NCBI GenBank assembly: GCA_000727475.1
Contig: KL647315.1
Span: 424,406-488,405 of the forward strand
Reading direction: 5' to 3'
Source of the DNA: Sarcocystis neurona
Taxonomy: Eukaryota > Apicomplexa > Conoidasida > Eucoccidiorida > Sarcocystidae
Length of the DNA: 64,000 nucleotides
Numbering within the stretch: position 1 is the first letter of the stretch; each line of letters begins with the position of its first letter. Position numbers and translations under genes: made by a program. The notes under the pieces are model-generated. The model was given only the letters and a program-made list of their open reading frames with translations. It was not told the origin of the DNA and searched no databases. Shown here in pieces: positions 49,501 to 59,707 of the stretch.

Positions 49501-52500
49501 CAGCTGCCGCGGCTGCATGACATGGTGCGCCACACCGCTGCAGCCCCCGCTGCTGCCAGTGCTGCTCCTATCAAGAAGCTACGTAGTGTCGCCACACGCT
49601 TTTTGCCTATGTATATAAATGGAAGTATCTGGGCTCAGCGCGATACTTGTGTGTACGCGTTTGTGCCCGGCAAGTCGCAGTCTGAAGCAGCGACTCCGGA
49701 GGCGTCGTGAAGACAGCCGCACACGACGATGTACGTAGCGGTAGAGGTGGTAGACGGCTCAGGGGGCCCTCCTCCCTTCAACAACGAGGAAGTTTTTTCT
49801 CTCCACAAGAAGCGTCCACGCGTCTGTGTTCACCCACCGGCAATGACACACTGCTTGGTATGCACAGAAAACTAGTCCTTCTACATACGTGTGTGCATTA
49901 CGTCCACGTGTATATACGGCTGTCTACCTGCTACACATGTATCCATGTGTGAACTTGTGGTCCTTCATCTGCTATTTGTCTGTCTATAAGTATTTCTCCT
50001 TCTGTGTGTATACATATGTGTGTGTGCGTCTGTTGTGTATCCTGCGTTCCTTCTCTCACTTTCTTCCCCAGCTGTTGCCTGTGTGCTCTTCTTGTTTCTC
50101 TCTCTTTTCCTGTCCGTTCCTGCGTTTTCTCGTGGCGTGTGGCTCTCAAATCTCCGCTTTTTGTCTGCTTGTGTTTCCTCGACGTCTCTCTCTGCGTTTG
50201 CTCTTTTCCCTCCGACCCCCACGCAGGTGGCCCTGAAGCTGCTGGTGGGCGCGCCGGTGTGGCTCGGCGTGCTGGGGACGCTGGTCGGCTGCCTGACGCT
50301 GCTCTGGTTCAACGCCGACCGCACCGTTCAGCTAGAGAACTGCTTCGGGGCGTGCATCGCTCTCATGGCCCTCGCTTTCCTGTACACGGCAGCCGTGTCC
50401 AAGCCCTCGCTGTCGCAAGTTGTGCAGGGGCTGCTGCTGCCTGCGTTTCCGCCCATACGCAGCGAGGACGCTGTCAACGTCCTAGGGTTGCTTGGCGGCA
50501 TTCTCATGCCGCACAACGTCTTCCTGCATAGCGCTCTCGTCCTCACCAGAGACGTCTCGCGCTGCAGCCCTGCGGCGGTGGCCGAAGCGAACTACTACTT
50601 CTCTGTTGAAACTGCTCTCGCTCTACTTATCTCTTTAATGTATGCCAGCTCCTTCACACAGACGAACGACTGAAACTCAGAGTCTTGCGTACGATCTTAG
50701 GGAAAGGGAAGGGGGAGGGGGGGGTGTGGCAGCAAAGTGGGGCGCGATATCACGAGAAAAATGGGTGGAAGAGACAGAGCGCACACGTTTTAGTCCAGTC
50801 GCATCAGAGGAGTGGTACGCAAATATTTGTGGGGAGGAGAAGATGTGGGTTCATAAAGATACAGAAGGCTGAAAATTTCCACGGATACATATATTGCAGA
50901 CCGAGGTTTGTAGGTCAGGAGCCGTATCCAAGCGGACGGCCCATATGCGTCTATAGGAGTATATACGTATCTTTCTACTTACATATACATACCTGCGTCT
51001 GTCTGGCTTTAGGTGTGTATCCTGGGTTTCTCTGTTACATATGTTTGTGCCCACAGACATGAGGATTCACAGGAAAATGTACATAGGGAGAGGGAGAGAG
51101 ACGCAAGTGTAGGCGAGTATGTGTGCGTGTATGCGGGTCTTTGAGTTGCTGCGTCTCGTGGGTGCCACAGCCCCACTCCTTCCGTCCTGCCGTATACCAC
51201 CGGTAGGATAAGAAGTTTCTGTCGCGTCTGGTCAAGGAGAGAACCAAACCTTCTGACTTAAGTTACAGGGGCTTACCTGCCGGAATTGGGTCTTCGACGG
51301 CCCGTCCAGGCGGAGCCAGTGGCCAATATACTGCTGTAAATAGACCACCTTTAACAACATATCAAAACGTGTGGGCGTGTGGACGTATCCACGTGTTGTG
51401 TGTTCGAGAGAATATACATGTATAAGTGTGTGCACACGTGCGCATATGGATAGGAGGGTTTGTATTTATTATATACGTGGGTGACTGTTTGTATTCATTT
51501 ATATCCTTGTATGCAGACGTACACGTATATGTAGCGAATCTGTCTGTCAGGTGCTGCAGAGTCTCATCCCCCCTTCTTGTTGCCGTCTTCTCTGAAGGGT
51601 TGTCGTCGTGAACTTCTGAGTTCTCCATGTGGAAAGGGAAAGGGCAATTCAGTGCATATATATTCTACACATGTACACACATAGATCTATAAGTCTATGT
51701 ACCGTATACACAAATACATATGTATATGTATGCACGTAAGCTTTCACGTACACATGCGGGTGCAAGTATTCTGCAGGAACTGTCGGATCCATGTCTGCAT
51801 ATAAGCGAGGAAGCGAATTCTGGGCCCTTTGTCGACACACCTGCCAGACGTGTTTTGCCATATGCATACACTTCTTCAACGCTGTCAGCAGCGAGGGTAT
51901 ATCAAATGGTAGTGCAATTAAGAGTAGTTACGGGACTGTGAGTGTCTTTGCAGCTCCAGCTTACTAAACAGGAAAAAGGGACTCTAGACAGGAAGGGATA
52001 CGTAAGTTTGTGGGATGAGCTTCATGTCTTGTATATACACACTACCGCCGCATCGTTTGGTTCGCGCTTTCCCCCACTGCGGAGTCGACTCTAGCCCCTG
52101 CACACGTCGTCTGGTGGTCATCTCTACTACGTGGAAAACTGCAACGTCGAGAATCTTTGCTCGTCCAGTTTACATCTGCACTTCTACTTTTCTGGCAGTA
52201 GCCGCGTCCGTCCGCTCCTCGCGCTGCATGCTTGTCAGACGCAGGGAAGGCTGTGAAAATTGTTCTTGCAAAAAGTCGTCCTTCCCTAGTCCCACGCGTC
52301 GCCACCCAGCAGAAGCGAGTACTCGTTTTCTCATTTGAGACAGTGTGTGAGTGTATATCCGCGCGTGTTTGTGCGCTGATATAGGGACAAACATCGACCG
52401 GGCTGTGGTGACGTACTCTGCCTTTGTGTTTTTCCAGTTTCTCTGTGTGTACACACTTATGTATGTACAGTACTTAGCTGTGGAAAGACAGACAGAAAGA

Positions 52501-54573
52501 AGGCCGGGGGACTTTTCACCCTGTGCACATATGTGTTTCTATCCCCTTCGCTTTATATGTACACACTCATGTATATGCAAAAGTATATACATTTGTATAT
52601 ATTATATGTTCTCATCTATGTAAGTGTAAACAAGCATACACGTCTTGTTCTGAGAAGAGAGATACAGAATTCTTGACAAGCAGACGCGGACACCACCTTG
52701 TCTTCTGCCTTATTTTGGGGCTGCCAGACTTAACTGCAGCGTTCTATGCGCCTTCGCCAGTCCGCTGATTTCCACACCGACGGGGAGCCCTCTGACTTTT
52801 GAAACAGCGCCGAAGGCGTTGGAATCTGCGTTCGGAAAGGAAGCCGTCTACATCTGGGCCGCCGGACTGCTTGCAGGTGAGAGCTTTTACGTGGCATACG
52901 CATCGATCTAAGTGAGCACACACCTACCCGTACACGTAGACATTTGTGCGTGTATAGAGAATCTCATGTGTGTACCTAACAACACTTCACTTCTGACGGT
53001 GAGGACGGTGATGACTTTGGAACAGAGGATGCCGCCGGAGGCACGAGTTGAACTTGTCACTTGTTTCCACCGATTCCCTGTTCTGTGTAGTAGTCAAGCA
53101 GCAGTATACTTGCAAATCAACAAGAACGAATCATGTTGATGGATGAAGTAGTACGCAGCCAGAAAGCGCTCACGTGTGTGGGAGGATCAACGTGTCCTGC
53201 CGGCGATCCGTTGCGAGTAGACTGAAGACACTTAGATAGAAAAAGGCTTGCGGTGACGGTACATCGGTGAGAACTCTGTCCACGTGGTAGGACTGAGGCT
53301 ACGTTCACCCGCGCTCAGATCTACGCGTATTAACCGCTGTCTTCGGCTGAACTTCCGTAGCCCATCTTTTGGAGGACGTTTTCATACAAGGCGCTACTTT
53401 CTCGTGTGTTCGAACTGTACGTAATAGGCGAAGTCGCTCCATTTCATCTGTCGGCCGGTAAAAGCGTTGTGCTGCCCCTTGCGAAGCCCGACCGAAATGC
53501 TTGTGGCAGCTGCCGTTGAACGTTGTTTCAAATATGCTTCACCCCTTGTTCAAATTCGTACTGTATTCCCTTTACGGATTGGTGCCCTTTTCAGAACTTT
53601 GTCCTGAAAATCGGGCTCTCAGATTAAATTCTGTGTGCATTGCAACGTGCGGCTCTACTCTGTCTGTAGGACTGTCTTAATGCTTTCGTGCTGCTGCTGC
53701 TGTTCTTTCTCTTTCGGTCCAGCGGGCCAGAATGCTGCCATAGCTGGCACGTACGCTGGTCAATTTGTAATGCAGGGTCTGCTGAATCTCCAGTTTTCTC
53801 GACCGGTTCGACTGGCGATCACGCGCCTCGTCACAGTCATTCCACTAGCAGCATTAGCGTATGCGGACCAAGCCGTTGTTGACTCCGTTTGTCGCCTTGT
53901 CAATGTGTCACAAGCGTTTCTGCTGCCTTTCACGCTGATTCCTCTTGTGGGATTGAACAGCTGCCCACAAGTTATGGGTATGTTCCGTCTTTGTGGGTGG
54001 CGACTCTGTACCGTATGGCTGCTAGCCGGTGCGATCACGGCTGCTAGTGCACTTGTAGCGTTCACGCAGTTCGATGCTCTTAATCCCACACCACAGCTCT
54101 GGGTCGTCTTTCTCCTGCTTGTCAGTCTCTATGTGCTGCTCTTGGCCGCGCTGCATCGTCAGCGACGGCCCGATACTTCGTGCGTCTACCTACTAGCACG
54201 GGAGCGCACAGGTGAGACGGCTGCAAGACACATCGGGGAGGAGGCCGCTTCGGCTGCTCATTTCCCCAAAAGTTGTTGCCAAACGCCGTCAGGAACACAT
54301 GAAACAACCCCACTATGCTACTCGTCGCTCTCCTGCGTCACCCAGCTGCCGCGCAGCAGTAGCAGTTGCAGTAGCAGCAGCAATGCAATGTGCGATGTAC
54401 CAGGCTCTCTTGGACCGGATGCAAGCGCTTACCACGCAGCGGCCCCTGAAGGTGTCGAGATCTGTGGAGCAGTCCCTAATGCTGCGGAAGACGTTCATGC
54501 ATTAATTATGCCAGAAAGCCTCGTTCACATTCCTGGTAGACAAGAGGACTTCCCCGATGTTCCTGTTGTCTAA
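43544..54573 (+). CDS. NRAMP-family divalent metal transporter with giant low-complexity N-terminus
   Basis: Five exons join in phase: 43544-47325, 48518-48611, 50227-50639, 52740-52876 and 53723-54573 (about 1,758 residues; typical NRAMPs have 450-600). The family moves Mn2+/Fe2+ and other divalent metals with protons across membranes. Key motifs: FLGPGWLVAMAYLDPGNLEG with metal-binding D1054 and N1057 in TM1; FLWVLLWGH in TM2; LLTEFAIIGSDVQATLG in TM3; GGILMPHNVFLHSALV in TM6 with M1386; and AGQNAAIAGTYAGQFVMQG in the TM8 region. The residue three before that Met is Gly rather than the usual Ala. The first 1,000 residues or so are Gln, Ser, Ala and Arg-rich, and about 150 residues with an octapeptide repeat sit between TM1 and TM2. 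The hydrophilic C-tail after the last helix has a Ser-rich run. ATG 43544 follows an in-frame stop (43535-43537), but an upstream exon in or before the gap is possible. Donor at 50640 (GTATGC) is the least canonical boundary. Confidence 0.9.
46787..47002 (+). repeat. 24-bp tandem repeat encoding AAASFPSP, nine copies
   Basis: Nine consecutive 24-bp units in the NRAMP frame, with variants AAGSFPSP, AAASFPPP and AAASFTSP. It sits in the loop between TM1 and TM2. The third-position and synonymous differences between units suggest the array is not brand new. Confidence 0.95.
47465..47612. repeat. TA-rich microsatellite in NRAMP intron 1
   Basis: ATATATATGTATAGATGTATAG-like units and (TA)n runs directly downstream of the first exon's donor. 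Confidence 0.8.
49084..49194. repeat. 32-bp minisatellite in NRAMP intron 2
   Basis: About 3.5 copies of a unit containing AGCGAAGCGTCAAGGAGACA followed by CGCGTGCATGGC, with variants AAAGCGTCACGAAGACA and GTGACAGCGAAGCG. Confidence 0.9.
49237..49278. repeat. 42-bp imperfect palindrome centred on AAACGTTT
   Basis: AGAAGTAG at 49237-49244 pairs with CTACTTCT at 49271-49278, with exact dyad symmetry around 49257.5. 18 of 21 base pairs match. It lies in NRAMP intron 2, just downstream of the minisatellite. It could fold as a hairpin in the pre-mRNA or bind a dimeric protein; neither is shown. Confidence 0.75.
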
Positions 54574-55075
54574 AACGGGACGGTACTGCAGAGGCGGAAG
54601 TAGGTGGCGTGGAAAGCAGAAATGCAGATGCAGGTATTTTTCTGTCTCTGCCGCGAAAAAAGGTGGTAATGTACGTATTAGACGTGGAAAGCGGTAGACA
54701 CCTCCTCGTGCAAAGGGGAAAAGGTACGGCTACGCACAGAAAAGGTAAAGCTAGAGAGTTTTGTATGATTCGCCTCGTGTACGTAGAAGCAAACCGTGAG
54801 GTTTCAAACTTAAGTAGAAAGCACTGTATCTTGTATCGAGAGCCCTTCCACCACCAAGGGCAAGGATGCACGAAATTGAATACAAAGCGCCAGAAAAATT
54901 TTTGCGTCCACCGGCAAACGAGTAGGGTTCCTTTTTCAAGACTTTGTTCAGTGAAATGTCGCGGATCTGTAGGCCAACGAGATACGAGTCAGTCTGTCTA
55001 TTAAAAATATTACTGGTAATTTTTTCCATTACAGCACTTTGTATTGTGTTCGTCGCTGTGTACTTGTAAGGCTTC
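54574..55075. other. 3' flank of NRAMP gene, no gene seen
   Basis: A plus-strand frame at 54609-55004 (131 codons) and a minus frame at 55029-54751 overlap and carry no motif I recognise. The minus strand here would be downstream of the integrase remnant. Confidence 0.4.
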
Positions 55076-56659
55076 TTAAGCGGAAAACAAACTCGTAACG
55101 CGTTCGTCCACGTGTGCCCAGCACGTCGTTAGATCTCTGCCAATTTGTGTGGAGAGAAGGATTTTAACTGTTTCTCGTGTGCTCGCGCTTCGTTCCGTCA
55201 AGGTTGAGGGCCGAGCAAACCCCTGTGGGCTGTTCAGCACACCAGCTGCCATATATGTTTGGGCGTATACTGCTGTATGGGTACCGATCGTTGCTAGCGT
55301 ATGCGTGAACAGCCGTGCATTCGCCTGCACACCTTTAAGAGCACACGAACCCTTCAGACAGTGGCTACCCAGCACATCTTGCTTCCGCAACGTTCTTCAC
55401 ACGCATCGCTTACCACTACACAGTTCCCCATTTCTGTTCGGGAACTGACGTTTAACGGAGAAGAAATGTAAAGAGAACAACAATCGAGACACGTAGGTAA
55501 TTTCAAAACGCTAAACCGACCAGAGTTGTACACGATGTCACAGCTTCTGAAGCCTACAAATGATTCACAACTCGCCGGCGCGTGTGCTGTTTCGGTTTCT
55601 GAGGAAATAGGACTCTCATAGGAAAAAATGGTGACCGGTCCCCATTCAGTACACGCATTTTGCCAGAGTGCTCGAGTAAGTAGAATTTCTCCCAAAGCTT
55701 CACCTACGGGTGCGGCTACAGCAGCAGTCACGGCTGCTTTTCATAGATTTAATCACCAACATGTTTACTTCTGCGAAAACTGGTTAAAATGTGGGTTCCG
55801 CGTTAGTCTCCTGACCCAAGCACGTCGGACAGCCCCAACACCGAAAACGAAATTGTAAGCTCACTGCCTACTTTTCCAGACGCACTGCAAACACTACTCC
55901 CGCAACAGATTTCTACCAGAGGCTGGCCCACAATTCTTACAGAAATCACTTCTAAGCAGTGTTACTGATTAACATAGGAACTCAATGTGAGGCATACTTT
56001 TGACGAAAGAGCCCCGCTGGTCTTAACATCACGAGAACTTTGAACTAGGTACTGTAGGTACACCGCGAACCTTTCTCCCATCAGATGTGGACACACACGC
56101 GTCAGCTAAACAGCGACGCTCTCATGTGCTAATGCGGTACAGCCTTCTTCCTACTATACTGGTATAATCGACGTGTACGTTCATGTACAGTAAGACACAC
56201 ATATATATACACAAATACGCGTACACACATGTGTTTCTCAGCTAAGCCGGCAAGCTGGAACATGGCTGCAGAGGCCTATGCACGCAGAGGGACAGTCGCT
56301 CTTCCTGTTCTGCTAGTTAGGGTTTTGCGTACCCACAGAAGGCGTACGGCGTCCTTTCTCTCTGATAAAGATGCCTACGGCATGGAAGGTGGCACCGCAG
56401 ACAATTTGACTAACCTGTGAAGTACCCCGTGCCTAAAATTCACTTCCCACGGCGTGGGTCGTGAAAGTAGCTCAATGCTCCGCCAAAACAGTGCAAGAGT
56501 GTGAGGATTGAATGCATCTTGGCTGCAGAAATAAAAAAAAATGGTAGCTTCCATCCTTCGGTGGTCTGTGTGCTGCGCTACGTCTGAAGTCGTCTTCATC
56601 AAGTTCCAAAATCGGTAGGTGCCATGGGTGTCTTTACGGAGAGCTAACGCTTTCAGCAC
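55076..56659 (-). mobile_element. Decayed Ty3/gypsy-like RT-RNase H-integrase remnant
   Basis: Minus-strand blocks are in canonical order within 1.6 kb. 56659-56375 resembles RT: RKDTHGTYRF for KKDG-WRF, CSQDAFNPHTLAL for FS-LD---GYHQI, and TPWEVNF where the TPWG-YEF segment is expected. 55731-55354 resembles RNase H: VGEALGEILL for VG-GAVLL, PVTIFS for P-AFFS, and SGRFSVLKLPTCL for GR-FTV-TDHK-L. 55390-55076 resembles the integrase core: LTERSAST for SDRDP-F-S and WAHVDERVT for HPQTDG-TERVN. The catalytic DD of RT and the D of TDAS are lost or not visible. An intact element would need about twice this length, so internal deletions are likely. Confidence 0.5.
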
Positions 56660-56790
56660 GGGTGTAGTACCTAATGTTTGGTGCTGTAACAGAACACCTT
56701 ATTGAAATTGTGGCTCGCCATGAAGCACTTGTGGGAGACACGTCAACACCCGTTCACGTGGCGCGTTGCTAAGTAATACAGTACACTGTG

Positions 56791-58021
56791 TCAGTGACTC
56801 TCAGAACCACATGTGGTGCTGTTTGCATGCTCGGCCCTTGCCTTCTGCGGGTGTTGCTCAACTTGCTGCTGCTGTTGCTGCGCTTGCGGCTGCTGTTGAC
56901 TGTGCAAAGAAGAGACTGCGTTCTTCTTCTCCTGCTGGTCACTTTCCACATCCAACGGAGCAAAAGAAGATGGTCCGGACGTCTTTGTCGGAATGAATCC
57001 TCTCGCCTGCCACTCTTTGAACCTGTAGAGCCACGCCAATCGCAAAATAAGAAATTAGCGCGAAACCTGCTAATGCAGGCATTACATACACGCGTTCCTA
57101 CAGAAAAGTGATAGAAACCTAACTGCGCCCTGCAAACCTCCAGGCTACTACCTCGACGTGCAAGCGGACACCGAAACACTTCTGCGCACCCTGTACTGAA
57201 GTGTGTACACAACACGCTTTCCGCCTGCCGCTTGCGTGTACTATCCACGTCACGCCTATTAGCAATGTAACACCAGGTGTCACCAGAAATAAAACAGCCT
57301 GCTATTGCTGCGTGGCGCCTGGTGGGCACGTGAGGGTATACACAGTTACTTTGAATACCGCTTCACAAACAGGAAAACTCTACATTTACCGGTCTAAGTA
57401 CTGCAGAACCAAGCGTATGGAGTCAAGTGGCGGGGGGAGGAATTCGATGAAGAGGTGGGCTATAATCGTACCAAAAAGAATTGGAACTTTCTGTCAAAAA
57501 AAAAGATATTTCTTTAAACCTAGAATTTTTATACTGATGCTACACTCTGTCTTTTGCCTACTTAGTACCGCCCTGCCAAAGCATACAGCAATGTGACCTC
57601 CATAGGCATACTTTGAATTCCACACATTGTTGCCTTGGACGGAGCAGCTGCTGCTTACTTTTCTCAAATTGCCACCGCACACTTCCGCCTTCGTCCCCTT
57701 ATCTAGAGAGAAGGGAGGAACCACGAAAGTATCCCAAATACCTGAGTTCTGACTTTAACTCAGGGGCACCGACAGTGAAAGAATAACACCTCCTGACCCA
57801 CGCGCGATGCAAGCACGTATACGTAATCTGTAGTACAAACATATGTCTCACAGAATCACCGCCTCTTCTGTACCACGCGCACGCGCACACAACTATTTGT
57901 GTTTGAGAGGGTCTCTCTCTATTTCTTTGAACGTAAACATGTATCAATATGTGATTTACATGTACGTACACATAGGTACGATATTCGTAGGCATACGAGT
58001 GTCGTACTCGGGACGCACACA

Positions 58022-58062
<41 letters not shown>

Positions 58063-58091
58063 ACAAGTACACGTACACACACACACACACA

Positions 58092-58122
<31 letters not shown>

Positions 58123-58564
58123 CACACGCATACGTTTTTACGTACGTCTGCGTGTTTGTGCAGAGGCGCATCTCAAAATCCCCACTTCTCCATTACCACC
58201 CTATATAAAGCTGCAGATGCACTTACATGCATCACTCTATCGGATGTGAGCGAGTTCCACGCCTGCAAACATCGCAGGTGCATCTACACAGTAATGTAAA
58301 GGGGAAATCACGTTGCAGAGGTAGCACGAACTGCTTTAACGAAATGCGTGCGAGAGATGGTCACTCCACCCACGTCGTCCTTCCCAACTCCTTAATGAGC
58401 TCCGCCTCCAGCGGGTCTGTCGAGAGCGCACGCGTCTCTGCTAGTTGCTGCTCCTGCTGCAGGCGTTGCCTGCGGGTGGACGGGAAAAGCGGGCACCTCT
58501 GCTCCACATGCCAGACGTAGCCCAAGTATCCCACAGAGGAGACAAGTATCAGCGACTGAATGCC
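56791..58564 (-). CDS. Small single-pass membrane protein, unknown function, 3' exons
   Basis: Two minus-strand exons join in phase: 58564-58374 and 57022-56791 (TGA at 56793-56791), giving 140 residues of the C-terminal part. A strong acceptor (TTTTTGTTCAG) precedes the first and GGCTCTACAG the second. The first exon encodes one membrane segment (IQSLILVSSVGYLGYVW), then a basic/acidic amphipathic stretch (QEQQLAETRALSTDPLEAEL). The last exon starts FKEWQARGFIPTKTSGPSS and ends in a Gln-rich hydrophilic tail. Upstream exons and the start are not found. I do not recognise the family. The size, single helix and flanking charged region would suit a small organelle membrane subunit, which is speculation. 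The stop lies only 130 bp from the adjacent retroelement remnant. Confidence 0.55.
58015..58127. repeat. (AC)n microsatellite
   Basis: Nearly perfect AC dinucleotides with a few GTAC interruptions over about 110 bp, in the DNA upstream of the exon boundary at 58374 (within the minus-strand intron). Confidence 0.95.
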
Positions 58565-59426
58565 CTGAACAAAAACGTAGGTTCCGACCACATGTCTACC
58601 GCTCCACACGCATACGTCTCCAAGGGGGACGTCTTTACGCACACGGACATTCATCACGCACAAAGGCAGACAGACACACGTATTCTTCTGTGCATCTACG
58701 TGTACGGCAAGTACGAAAAACGTCGTAGAGGGAGTCGTGAACGTCGGCGCATCGGTAATAAGTCAAGCACGAAGACATATATATATATATATGTACATCC
58801 ACATCAATACCAACCCAAATAAAGACGCTTGAACGTGTGCATCTCTGCGTCCAGTTCGAGTACGCGCAGAGAGACCGACAACAGTTTATCCTACAAGGTG
58901 TTACGTTTCCTAGTTTAGTACTTCCTCGGTGTTAAAAACGAAGTTTGCACGGATGTAAATTCAAATTCAGGAGGCCAGCAGACACGTGATACAAGAGCAT
59001 CTAGTTTTTTTAACGAAAGACAAACGCCGACTGTTGTAAGGTGGCTAGATGTTAACGTGCGCGTGTGTGTACAAATGAATGAGCAGGCAGGCGTGTACAT
59101 TCTGCACATGTACACCACATGTGCATATATATATATAGATATATATATATGTATACGTGAGGGTCTCCGTATTTTTAAATGTGGATAGATTCACACGGTG
59201 ATCCGTATCTGAAAATATACAAAATGCAGTAGCGTTGGCGCATCCATCCGTATACATGTATGCAGGTATGTGTGTGCGCTTATTATCCAGGTGGACGTGC
59301 ATTTTCGCATAAGGCGATGCACTTGGATGTGCGCAGGCGGCTGCAGCATCTACACACCTATACAAAGGGGAGTTAGGTTGTCGCGAGGATGGGCTTTCAT
59401 CAAAGATGTGCAAGAAAATCTCCCAG
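58565..59426. other. Unassigned DNA upstream of the small membrane protein exon
   Basis: Should contain 5' exon(s) or intron of the minus-strand gene, but I found no convincing candidate. TA microsatellites occur at 58780-58790 and 59125-59150. Confidence 0.3.
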
Positions 59427-59512
59427 TCCACGTAGGAGTCTTTTTTTGAAGTTGTTAACGAGCGGCTCTTTCGAGAGGGCAAGTGTCTCTGCTCCTCGCT
59501 GCTCCTGCTGCA
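59427..59512 (-). pseudogene. Decayed duplicate of the exon at 58564-58374
   Basis: On the minus strand CAGCAGGAGCAG, then AGCAGAGAC, GCTCTCGA-AGA-CCGCT and ACGTGG recur as in the true exon around 58460-58365. The copy reads QEQRGAETLALSKEPL, then differs in length before the ACGTGG donor region, so its reading phase no longer fits the downstream exon. The membrane segment is not part of the copy. Confidence 0.6.
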
Positions 59513-59579
59513 TATATACGTATATATGTGTGTGTGTATGCAGGTATATATCGCTCTGCGCTGCGAATATCGAGTGTGG

Positions 59580-59707
59580 AAACCGGGGAGATGTAGAACC
59601 CCAGCAAAGGACGAAGGAATCGGTGAAACGCTTGCACACACATAAATCGGGGAGACGTACAACCCCAGCGAAGGATGAGGAGATGGCTGAACTGCTTGCA
59701 CACACAC
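59580..59707. repeat. Two-copy 64-bp tandem duplication
   Basis: Copies at 59580 and 59644 share CGGGGAGA, ACAACCCCAGC or AGAACCCCAGC, AAGGA and CTTGCACACACA. Confidence 0.8.
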
